From positions 1 to 21,340 of the forward strand of contig CALAMB010000065.1 in assembly GCA_937925645.1 (NCBI GenBank): a stretch of 21,340 bases of DNA, given 5' to 3'. A program made the position numbers and the translations under genes. The notes under the pieces were generated by a model that saw nothing but the letters and a program-made list of their open reading frames with translations, searched no databases and had not been told where the DNA came from. The stretch comes from an uncultured Acidobacteriota bacterium. GTDB taxonomy: Bacteria; Acidobacteriota; JAAYUB01. Numbering within the stretch: position 1 is the stretch's first letter; each line of letters begins with the position of its first letter. Below, one piece after another: positions 14,945-21,340 of the stretch.

Positions 14945-15768
14945 GCACGCCGGTCCGCATCACCGACGCCGCCGGGCGGGAGTGGCGATTCGACGGCCCG
15001 CCCCGCCGGGTGGTTTCGCTGGTCCCCAGTTTGAGCCACACCCTGGCCGGCCTGGGCCTCGCCGACCGGCTGGCGGGCCGCACCGTCTTCTGCCTGCGCC
15101 CGCCGGAGCTGGCCGCGACCGTTCCCGCCGTCGGCGGCACGAAGGACCCGGACGTGGAGCGGGTGCTGGCCCTCCAGCCGGACCTGGTGCTCATGGACAT
15201 GGAGGAGAACCGGGTCGAGCACGCCAACGCCCTGATCGAGCGGGGTGTGCGCGTGTGGGCGGTCCTCCCCACCAGTCTGGACGACGTGACGCGTCTCTTC
15301 GGGGAACTGGGCGCGGTCTTCGGCATCCCCGACGTCGCCGCGGCGCAGGCGGGGATGCTCGCCGCGTGCCGGGAGCGGGCCAGCCGCTCGTGGCAGCTGC
15401 CCATCCCCGTGCTCTGCCCCGTATGGCGGCAGCCGTACATGACGTTCAACCGCAACACCTACATCGCCGCACTGCTGCGGGAGTGCGGCTTCCAGAACGT
15501 CCTGGACGAGGCGCCGGAGCGTTACTTCAGCTTCGAGACGGCGATGGTCCCCGGCGGTACCGACCTGCGGGTGCTGCTGCCCACCGAACCGTACCCCTTC
15601 GACGAGGAGATGATCCCGGTCGTGGCGGCGGATTTCCGCGTCGCGACCGATCAGGTCTTTCTGGTGCGGGGCGAATTGCTGAGCTGGTACGGCGGCTGCA
15701 CCGCCCCCGCTCTGGCGACCCTGATGGACCTGCACCAGTTCATGCTTGAGAGCGCAACCGATACCTAA
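14941..15768 (+). CDS. Helical-backbone metal receptor (BtuF-like) lacking a signal peptide
   Basis: A 275-residue protein of the TroA/BtuF-like substrate-binding fold (two Rossmann-like lobes joined by a long helix), the family that binds cobalamin, haem or iron chelates. The N-terminal lobe has [20 protein letters not shown] (22-41), [20 protein letters not shown] (65-84) and a conserved acidic patch ([11 protein letters not shown]); the C-terminal part has [10 protein letters not shown]. It begins [10 protein letters not shown] with no signal peptide and no lipobox, so it should stay in the cytoplasm, unlike transport-linked relatives. No ABC permease or ATPase is adjacent. The start codon overlaps the preceding glycosyltransferase stop (ATGA), and an OPT transporter follows after 18 bp. 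Two tryptophans and several cysteines could bind ligand, but the ligand is unknown. Confidence 0.75.
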   Translation: MSTPVRITDAAGREWRFDGPPRRVVSLVPSLSHTLAGLGLADRLAGRTVFCLRPPELAATVPAVGGTKDPDVERVLALQPDLVLMDMEENRVEHANALIERGVRVWAVLPTSLDDVTRLFGELGAVFGIPDVAAAQAGMLAACRERASRSWQLPIPVLCPVWRQPYMTFNRNTYIAALLRECGFQNVLDEAPERYFSFETAMVPGGTDLRVLLPTEPYPFDEEMIPVVAADFRVATDQVFLVRGELLSWYGGCTAPALATLMDLHQFMLESATDT

Positions 15769-15786
15769 CCGACGCGGAGGAGCCCC

Positions 15787-17850
15787 ATGGAACCCACCAG
15801 CCGGAACTTGGCCAAAAACGCCTACCGCCCCCTGGAGCCCGGGGAACAGTACGTCCCGTACGTGACCGCGGACACCGTCATGTCCGAGTTCACCGCCCGC
15901 GCGGTGATCACTGGCATTCTCATGACTTTGCTATTCTCCGTGGCCGCGACGTACTCCGGCCTCAAGGTCGCCCAGGTGTTCGAGGCGGCCATCCCCATCA
16001 GCATCCTGGCGGTGGGACTGTCGCAGCTGTTCAAGCGCCGCAACACCATCCTGGAGAACGTCATCATCCAGAGCATCGGCGGGGCGTCCGGCCTGATCGT
16101 GGCCGGTTCCATCTTCACCCTGCCGGCCCTGTACATCATGAACGTCGCGCCGGGCACCCTGACCATGGTCCTGACCATGTACATCGTCTCGGTGCTGGGC
16201 GCTTTCCTCGGCTTACTCTTCCTGATCCCGCTGCGGCGCTATTTCGTCGCCGACATGCACGGCAAGCTCCCCTTCCCGGAAGCCACCGCCATCAACGAGG
16301 TGTTCGTCTCCGGCGAGAAGGGCGGCGAGCAGGCCCGCACCCTGGTCTACGCCGCCTGCATCGGCGGCGTCTTTGACTTTCTGGCCACCAGCGTCCGCGC
16401 CTGGTCCGAAATCATCAACTTCCAGTTCCTCCCCTTCATGCGCAACCTGGCGACCGGCGCCAAGGCGACGGTCAGCATCAACGCGGTCAGCCTGATCCTC
16501 GGCCTGGGCTACATCACCGGCCTGCGCTTCTCGGCCATCATCTGCGCCGGCGGTTTGTTCTCCACGGTGATACTGGTCCCGCTGATCTATCATTTCGGAC
16601 AGCACATCACCGGCACCGCCATCCCGCCGGCGCCGCTGTCCGGCTTCCCCGACTTCATCCCCGGTATGTCCGCCGACAACGTCTTCAAGCTGTATGCCCA
16701 GCGGATCGGCGTGGGCGCCATGGCCGGCGCCGGGATCATCGGCATCATCAAGTCGCTCCCCACCATTTACAAGGCCTTCTCGCTGGGCTTCCAGCAGATC
16801 TTCCACCCCCACGCCCACGCCGCGGCCACGGCGCGCACCGACCGCGACTTGAAAATGAGCACCGTGCTCATGGGCATCGCCGTCTGCACCGTCGCGGTGG
16901 GCGCCTTCTTCTTCTACCTCATCAGCCAGGATCCGGCCTCGGCCTCGCGGGCGCTGACCATCTCGCTGACCGGCCTGGCCATCGTGTTCATCTTCTCGTT
17001 CCTCTTCACCACCGTGGCCGCCCTGGCCACGGCCATGACCGGCAACAATCCCATCTCCGGCATGACCCTGGTGACCCTGATCATCGGCTCCGCCGCCCTG
17101 GTGGCGGTGGGCCTGCAGGGCGACTTCGGCAAGTTCGCCGCCATCGTCATGGGCGCGGTGGTCTGCACCGCGCTGGCCCTGAGCGGCGGCTTCGTCACCG
17201 ATCTCAAGGCGGGCTATTGGCTCGGCTCCACCCCGCGCTACCAGCAGTTATCGAAGGTCATCGGCACCCTGTTCGCCGCCATGGGGGTGGTGCTGACCGT
17301 GATGCTGATCCACTTCGCCTACGGCAAGGCCGATCCCCAGACCGGCCAGTTCATCTCGGGCTTCCTGGATACCAACACCATTCCGGCGCCGCAGGCCAAC
17401 CTCTTCGCCACGATCCTGTCGGGGATCTTCGACCAGCAGCCGGTGACCTGGCTGCTCTACAGCGTGGGGCTGGTGCTGGCCGTGCTGCTGGAAATGATGA
17501 AGATTCCACCCCTGGCCTTTGCCATCGGCATGTACCTGCCGCTGCAGATCAACACGCCGCTGTTCATCGGCGGCCTGATTTCCCATTTCGTCTCCAAGAG
17601 CAGCCGCGACCCGAAGGTGGCCGAGGCCCGCGTCCAGAAGGGGACGCTGCTGGCCAGCGGGTTCATCGCCGGCGGCGCCATCATGGGCGTGGTGGGCGCG
17701 CTCATCGTGCTGGCCGGTTTCCACTCGTACATTGACCTGGCCGTGGGCGAGCACAACGACACCCTGGGCCAGGTGATCTCCCTGGTCATGTTCCTCGGCC
17801 TGTGCGGATTCCTGTACTGGGATTCCCGCCGGGCCAAAGCGTCCGTCTAG
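15787..17850 (+). CDS. OPT/YSL family oligopeptide (or metal-chelate) transporter
   Basis: A 687-residue inner-membrane carrier of the OPT superfamily, close to the usual length, with roughly 14-16 hydrophobic helices. The N-terminal [20 protein letters not shown] (about 57-76), the [14 protein letters not shown] segment (159-172) and the [14 protein letters not shown] loop (about 420-433) are typical of prokaryotic OPT proteins. Bacterial members import peptides; plant YSL relatives move metal-nicotianamine complexes, so a metal-chelate substrate is possible given the adjacent metal-receptor-like gene, but this is inference. GGAGGAG lies 5 nt before the ATG at 15787. It is third in a four-gene same-strand run, 18 bp after the BtuF-like gene and 15 bp before purD. 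Confidence 0.93.
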   Translation: MEPTSRNLAKNAYRPLEPGEQYVPYVTADTVMSEFTARAVITGILMTLLFSVAATYSGLKVAQVFEAAIPISILAVGLSQLFKRRNTILENVIIQSIGGASGLIVAGSIFTLPALYIMNVAPGTLTMVLTMYIVSVLGAFLGLLFLIPLRRYFVADMHGKLPFPEATAINEVFVSGEKGGEQARTLVYAACIGGVFDFLATSVRAWSEIINFQFLPFMRNLATGAKATVSINAVSLILGLGYITGLRFSAIICAGGLFSTVILVPLIYHFGQHITGTAIPPAPLSGFPDFIPGMSADNVFKLYAQRIGVGAMAGAGIIGIIKSLPTIYKAFSLGFQQIFHPHAHAAATARTDRDLKMSTVLMGIAVCTVAVGAFFFYLISQDPASASRALTISLTGLAIVFIFSFLFTTVAALATAMTGNNPISGMTLVTLIIGSAALVAVGLQGDFGKFAAIVMGAVVCTALALSGGFVTDLKAGYWLGSTPRYQQLSKVIGTLFAAMGVVLTVMLIHFAYGKADPQTGQFISGFLDTNTIPAPQANLFATILSGIFDQQPVTWLLYSVGLVLAVLLEMMKIPPLAFAIGMYLPLQINTPLFIGGLISHFVSKSSRDPKVAEARVQKGTLLASGFIAGGAIMGVVGALIVLAGFHSYIDLAVGEHNDTLGQVISLVMFLGLCGFLYWDSRRAKASV

Positions 17851-17865
17851 GAGTCGGCAACCGGC

Positions 17866-19149
17866 ATGAACGTCCTTGTCATCGGCGGCGGCGGCCGCGA
17901 GCACGCGCTGGCCTGGCGGCTGGCGCAGGACCCGGAGGTGACGACGGTGACCGCCGCCCCCGGCAGCGACGGCATGTGCCCGCCCGCCGCGCGGGCAACG
18001 GCGGACGCCGCAGACGTGGAGGCACTGGTCCGCCTCGCCGTGGACGGCAGCTTCGACCTGGTGGTGGTGGGTCCCGAGGTTCCGCTGGTGGCGGGACTGG
18101 CCGACCGGCTGGCGGCGGCCGGCGTGGCGGTGGCCGGACCCGGCGCAGCCGCCGCCCGGCTCGAGGGGAGCAAGATCTTCGCCAAGGACTTCATGGCCCG
18201 CCACGCCATCCCCACCGCCCGCTACGAAGTGCACGACCAGGCGGCCGCCGCCCGCCGCTCCCTGGAGGCGGGCCGGTTCGAGTTTCCCGTGGTCATCAAG
18301 GCCGACGGGCTGGCCGCCGGCAAGGGTGTAGTGATCGCCGCCGACCCGTCCCAGGCGGCGGCCGCCCTCGACGAGATGATGGAGCGACGCTGCTTCGGCG
18401 CGGCCGGCGAACGGGTGGTGCTCGAGGAGTTCCTCCGCGGCGAAGAGGCCTCGTGCATGGCCCTGAGCGACGGCGAGCACGTCCTGCCGCTGCCGCCCGC
18501 CCAGGATCACAAGCAGGTGCTCGACGGCGACCGCGGCCCCAACACCGGCGGGATGGGCGCCTACTCCGACGACCGGATCCTGCCGCCGGGCCTGGCCGAC
18601 GTTATTCTCGACACGATCATCCGCCCCACGGTCCGGGGCATGGCCGCCGAAGGGCACCCCTTCCGCGGGGTGCTCTACGCCGGGCTCATGCTCACCGCGG
18701 CCGGCCCCCGGGTGCTGGAGTTCAACGTGCGGTTCGGCGACCCCGAGACCCAGGCGGTGCTCCCCCGCCTGCGCGGCTCGCTGGCCGAGACGCTCCAACT
18801 GCTGGCCGAAGGCCGGCTGGACCGCGCCCGGCTGGAGACGGACCCGTGGCCGGCGGTCTGCGTGGTGCTGGCCTCGGGCGGCTACCCGGGCGAGTACGCC
18901 AAAGGCAAGCCGATCCACGGGCTGGAACTCGCCGGCCAGCACCCGGACGTGACGGTCTTCCACGCCGGCACGCGGCGCGAGGGGGACCGCTTCGTGACCG
19001 CGGGCGGCCGGGTGCTCGGCGTGACCGCCCGCGGCGCCGACCTGGAGGCGGCGGTGATGCGCGCCTACGAGGCCGCAGCCCAGATTCATTTTGACGGAAT
19101 GCACTACCGGCGGGACATCGCCCTGAAAGGCCTGCGCCGCTACCGCTGA
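17866..19149 (+). CDS. purD: Phosphoribosylamine--glycine ligase (GAR synthetase)
   Basis: PurD ligates glycine to 5-phosphoribosylamine with ATP, the second step of de novo purine synthesis. The 427-residue, full-length ATP-grasp protein begins [15 protein letters not shown] with the phosphate-binding GGGGREHA (7-14). It has [15 protein letters not shown] (66-80), [11 protein letters not shown] (145-155), [20 protein letters not shown] (223-242) and the metal-binding [10 protein letters not shown] (287-296). All core motifs are intact. AGGAG lies about 12 nt before the ATG. The gene is the last of the four-gene plus-strand operon. purE lies 1.2 kb downstream on the same strand but is separated by an antisense phosphatase gene and has its own promoter candidate. 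Confidence 0.98.
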   Translation: MNVLVIGGGGREHALAWRLAQDPEVTTVTAAPGSDGMCPPAARATADAADVEALVRLAVDGSFDLVVVGPEVPLVAGLADRLAAAGVAVAGPGAAAARLEGSKIFAKDFMARHAIPTARYEVHDQAAAARRSLEAGRFEFPVVIKADGLAAGKGVVIAADPSQAAAALDEMMERRCFGAAGERVVLEEFLRGEEASCMALSDGEHVLPLPPAQDHKQVLDGDRGPNTGGMGAYSDDRILPPGLADVILDTIIRPTVRGMAAEGHPFRGVLYAGLMLTAAGPRVLEFNVRFGDPETQAVLPRLRGSLAETLQLLAEGRLDRARLETDPWPAVCVVLASGGYPGEYAKGKPIHGLELAGQHPDVTVFHAGTRREGDRFVTAGGRVLGVTARGADLEAAVMRAYEAAAQIHFDGMHYRRDIALKGLRRYR

Positions 19150-19165
19150 TCCCGTCGCTCCCACC

Positions 19166-19180
19166 GGCGGGATTCCCGCC
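19166..19180. terminator. Short GC hairpin between convergent purD and phosphatase genes
   Basis: GGCGGG (19166-19171) and CCCGCC (19175-19180) form a perfect 6-bp stem with a 3-nt loop in the 42-bp convergent gap. There is no T-tract on either side, so it may slow or end transcription from both directions only weakly or with Rho. Confidence 0.35.
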
Positions 19181-19191
19181 TGTTCACCGAA

Positions 19192-20073
19192 TCAATCGCG
19201 CCGGAACAGGCGGCCCAGCAGGCGCAGGAACTGCCGCGGGCCGGGCCTGGGGACGGGCGTGCCCGTCCGCTGGGCCACCAGCAGCGTCTGGTCGTCCTGG
19301 GGCGCCCCTCCGTCGCGGTAGCGGTCCACCGCGGCCAGCACGGCCGGGCCGAACTCCGCCGGCGGTCGCGGCGGCATCGTTGCCAGGATGTCCAGCAGGC
19401 CGGCTTCGTTGAGCGGATGGCCGTCGGGCGAGTGGGCCTCGATGAACGCGTCGGTGGCGGCCACGACGAGATCGCCGGGATCCAGGTGCACCTCGAACTG
19501 GACGTACTCGGTGTCGGGGATGATGCCCAGCGGCAGGTTGGCCACCGGCTGGAAGCCGTAGGAGCCCTTCTCCTCGCGGATCGAGGGACCGGTGTCGGGG
19601 GTGGCGTGGTCCAGCGGCCGCCAGCGTCCCAGCCTGGCGCCGTAATGGAAGGGGCGCGGATGGCCGGCGTTGCAGACGATCAGGTGCCCGGTGGGGGCGT
19701 AGAAGGTCATGAACAGCATGGTGGCGAATCGGCCGACGCCGGTGTGCCGGGTGTAGGCCGCGTTGACGTCGCGCACCAGCCGGGACTGGTCCAAGTAGTT
19801 GATGTGCTCCCGCACCAGGCGGCGGAGCATCCGGGCGGTCTCCTGTGAGGCCTCGCCGTGGCCGGCCACGTCGGCCATGACCATGCGGGTGACGCGGCCG
19901 GAGCCGCAGACCGACAGCAGGTGCACGTCGCCGCCGGCCTCGGCGCTGTGGGGCCGGCTGTCCACCCACACGTCCAGGCCGGGCGACCGGATGAGGTAGC
20001 TGTCCAAGTGGTTGCCCCCGATCATGTCCATGCATTGCAGGACGGGAACGGGCGCCTTCAGGATTTCCGCCAT
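19192..20073 (-). CDS. SpoIIE-type PP2C protein serine phosphatase
   Basis: A 293-residue single-domain phosphatase of the SpoIIE/RsbU type. The metal-binding motifs are GGDVH (47-51), MADVAGHG (66-73), CNAGHPRP (134-141), TDAFIEA (207-213) and PQDDQTLL (258-265), all intact. Such enzymes dephosphorylate anti-anti-sigma factors or similar STAS proteins in partner-switching pathways. No sensory domain, response-regulator receiver or membrane segment is fused to it, so input must come from another protein or from its short N-terminal region (VLQCMDMIGGNHLDSYL). The C-terminus is a basic tail (FLRLLGRLFRRD) that could bind membrane or nucleic acid. The ATG at 20073 has GGGAGG 4 nt upstream. It is antisense between purD and purE, and no anti-sigma or STAS partner is in the window. 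Confidence 0.92.
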   Translation of the reverse strand: MAEILKAPVPVLQCMDMIGGNHLDSYLIRSPGLDVWVDSRPHSAEAGGDVHLLSVCGSGRVTRMVMADVAGHGEASQETARMLRRLVREHINYLDQSRLVRDVNAAYTRHTGVGRFATMLFMTFYAPTGHLIVCNAGHPRPFHYGARLGRWRPLDHATPDTGPSIREEKGSYGFQPVANLPLGIIPDTEYVQFEVHLDPGDLVVAATDAFIEAHSPDGHPLNEAGLLDILATMPPRPPAEFGPAVLAAVDRYRDGGAPQDDQTLLVAQRTGTPVPRPGPRQFLRLLGRLFRRD

Positions 20074-20097
20074 TGCGCCTCCCGGATGGCCGTCTGG

Positions 20098-20119
20098 CGG
20101 CGCGGCCGTCGCCGCGCCG
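20098..20119 (-). promoter_or_regulatory. GC-rich hairpin in the phosphatase mRNA leader
   Basis: CGGCGCGG (20098-20105) and CCGCGCCG (20112-20119) form a perfect 8-bp stem with a 6-nt loop. It lies between the predicted transcription start (about 20126) and the ribosome binding site at about 20078-20083. It could influence translation or be a chance result of high GC. Confidence 0.3.
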
Positions 20120-20132
20120 GAGCGACCGGACC

Positions 20133-20162
20133 ATCATGCCCCGCCGCCCGCCATCGTGTCAA
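20133..20162 (-). promoter_or_regulatory. Sigma-70-type promoter for the SpoIIE phosphatase
   Basis: The minus strand has a perfect TTGACA (20157-20162), an 18-nt spacer and CATGAT (20133-20138, 4/6). It gives a leader of about 53 nt containing the GC hairpin. This is the only full -35 consensus I noticed among the gaps. Confidence 0.42.
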
Positions 20163-20266
20163 CCGCCAACCGTCACAGATCCGGCGTGAGCGGCTGTGCC
20201 GCAGCTTTAGATGCAACATCCGTCAGGAGGGATGGCGCAGTTCGTCCAGGACCGCGCCCGAATACA

Positions 20267-20295
20267 TTGAGTTGAGCGGGACTTTATGGTGAAAT
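20267..20295 (+). promoter_or_regulatory. Candidate promoter for purE
   Basis: TTGAGT (20267-20272), a 17-nt spacer and TGAAAT (20290-20295) are each 4/6 matches at ideal spacing. A start near 20302 would give a leader of about 22 nt ending in a strong GGGAGGTG before the ATG at 20324. I see no purine riboswitch-sized leader. Confidence 0.38.
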
Positions 20296-20323
20296 ACCCG
20301 CTGAATCCGTCGGGAGGTGTGCG

Positions 20324-20842
20324 ATGGAACAACCGCTGGTGGGCGTGCTCATGGGCAGCCTGTCGGACCTCGAGGTGATGCAGGGCTGTCTCGACACCCT
20401 GGCCAAGCTGGAGATCGCGTACGAGGTGGACGTTTCCTCAGCCCACCGCTCGCCCGACAAGACCGCCCGCTATGCCGCCGCCGCCCGGGAGCGGGGGCTG
20501 CGGGTGATCGTGGTGGGCGCCGGCGCCGCCGCCCACCTCGGCGGGGTGGTCGCCGCCCACACGACGCTCCCGGTGGTGGGCGTGCCCATCGACTCGTCGC
20601 CCCTTCACGGGATGGACGCGCTGCTGGCCACCGTGCAGATGCCGCCGGGCGTGCCGGTGGCGGCCATGGCCGTCGGCAAGGCCGGCGCCCGCAACGCCGC
20701 CGTGTTCGCCGCCCAGGTGCTCGCCCTGGCCGACCCGGCCCTGGCGGCCCGCCTCGACCGGTTCAAGGCCGAGCAGGCCGAGGCGGTGGCGGAGCAGTCC
20801 CGCCGGCTCCGCGAGCAGCTCGGCTCCGGCGGAGGCACCTGA
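20324..20842 (+). CDS. purE: N5-carboxyaminoimidazole ribonucleotide mutase
   Basis: PurE rearranges N5-CAIR to CAIR in de novo purine synthesis. The 172-residue protein has the family motifs GSLSD (11-15), SAHRSP (39-44), [10 protein letters not shown] (65-74) and a core stretch [20 protein letters not shown] (105-124), with a helical C-terminal extension (about 145-172). Length and the SAHR(S/T)P motif fit class I (bacterial, PurK-dependent). PurK is not in the window. The ATG at 20324 has GGGAGGTG about 4 nt upstream. mtaB follows after 30 bp on the same strand and probably shares the transcript. Confidence 0.95.
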   Translation: MEQPLVGVLMGSLSDLEVMQGCLDTLAKLEIAYEVDVSSAHRSPDKTARYAAAARERGLRVIVVGAGAAAHLGGVVAAHTTLPVVGVPIDSSPLHGMDALLATVQMPPGVPVAAMAVGKAGARNAAVFAAQVLALADPALAARLDRFKAEQAEAVAEQSRRLREQLGSGGGT

Positions 20843-20872
20843 GCCGGGCCGGCGTTTCCCAAGGCATCCGCC

Positions 20873-21340
20873 ATGCGCTTCCACCTGCACTCGTTCGGCT
20901 GCCGCGTCAACCAGGCCGACGGCGACGGCCTGGCCGACGCCCTGGCCGCCCTCGGGCACGTCGCCGTGGATGATCCCGTCGCCGCCGACCTCATCATCCT
21001 GAACTCCTGCACCGTCACCCACCGCGGCGACGCCGACCTTCGCCAGACGGCGCGGCGGCTGCATCGCGCCCATCCGTCCGCCCGAATCGCGGTCATCGGC
21101 TGCTACGCCGAGCGCGCCCCGCAGGACGCGGCGGCGCTGCCCGGCGTCAGCCTCGTGGCCGGCACCGGCGACCCGGCCCGGCTGGTCGCGGCGCTGGCCG
21201 AGGGCCACGAGGTTCCCGGCGCCGCCGGCACGGTTCCGGCCGCCGTAATGGATGTCCCCGTGGCGTGGCGGGGGCACACCCGGCCCATGGTCAAGGTGCA
21301 GGACGGCTGCAACGCGGCGTGCGCCTACTGCATCGTCCCC
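20873..21340 (+). CDS. mtaB: tRNA (N6-threonylcarbamoyladenosine-C2)-methylthiotransferase MtaB, N-terminal part, truncated by window edge
   Basis: The plus strand is open for 156 codons from the ATG at 20873 to the window end with no stop, so the C-terminal part is missing. The N-terminal methylthiotransferase domain has its three cluster cysteines: C10 (FGCRVNQAD), C46 (NSCTVTH) and C77 (IGCYAE). The radical SAM signature C146-A-A-A... is seen as CNAACAYC at 146-153 in [15 protein letters not shown]. MtaB adds a methylthio group to t6A37 of tRNAs decoding ANN codons, using two iron-sulfur clusters and SAM. FGC(R/K)VNQ and QDGCN..C.YCI(V/I)P favour MtaB over MiaB and RimO. AAGG lies 8 nt before the ATG. 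It follows purE by 30 bp. Confidence 0.9.
   Translation, partial: MRFHLHSFGCRVNQADGDGLADALAALGHVAVDDPVAADLIILNSCTVTHRGDADLRQTARRLHRAHPSARIAVIGCYAERAPQDAAALPGVSLVAGTGDPARLVAALAEGHEVPGAAGTVPAAVMDVPVAWRGHTRPMVKVQDGCNAACAYCIVP

Noticed and set aside
17248..19164. 638-codon minus-strand frame
   Set aside because: It lies antisense to purD and the OPT gene and has no recognisable domain; the composition (G, H, R, Q) is shadow-like.
20163..20266. Purine riboswitch before purE
   Set aside because: The predicted leader is only about 22 nt and no conserved purine aptamer features are visible in the gap.

Overview
The window is GC-rich (well over 60% by eye), densely coding bacterial chromosome with short intergenic gaps and no RNA genes, insertion sequences, CRISPR arrays or integrase genes that I can see. 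The gene content includes a type VI secretion spike, an rpmE/DUF1385/prfA/prmC block, SpoIIE-type phosphatase signalling, an EF-G2-like factor, an OPT transporter and glucosylglycerate-type osmolyte genes. This suggests a Gram-negative, environmental lineage such as Acidobacteriota or a former-deltaproteobacterial phylum. The phylum is an inference and was not tested.

Layout. (1) 1-748, minus: the N-terminal third of a VgrG spike protein, cut by the window edge, with a leader containing a perfect inverted repeat. (2) 1002-1421, plus: a small membrane protein. (3) 1455-4774, minus: a translation block, rpmE - terminator - DUF1385 - prfA - prmC, with a strong promoter before rpmE. (4) 4880-9034, minus: a compatible-solute block. 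In transcription order it holds a one-step glucosyl/mannosylglycerate synthase-like enzyme, a TM-helix channel-like protein, a mannosyl/glucosyl-3-phosphoglycerate phosphatase and a GT81-type glucosyl-3-phosphoglycerate synthase. (5) 9170-14037, minus: EF-G (EF-G2-like), a TerC metal exporter and a ClC chloride channel/transporter with two CBS domains. (6) 14213-19149, plus: a probable four-gene operon of a GT2 polyprenyl-phosphate-type glycosyltransferase, a BtuF-like metal receptor without signal peptide, an OPT transporter and purD. It diverges from EF-G across a 175-bp gap with promoter candidates for both sides. (7) 19192-20073, minus: a SpoIIE/PP2C phosphatase. (8) 20324-end, plus: purE, then mtaB cut by the right edge.

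How it works together. The strongest biological theme is osmotic and ionic homeostasis at 4.9-12 kb. Two different biosynthetic routes to a glycosylglycerate osmolyte flank a channel-like membrane protein, directly downstream of ClC and TerC ion transporters. Synthesis, possible pressure-linked release and ion balance would then be encoded on one strand. The rest is mainly housekeeping (translation termination, ribosomal protein L31, purine synthesis, tRNA modification). The two edge genes, vgrG and mtaB, are real but incomplete.
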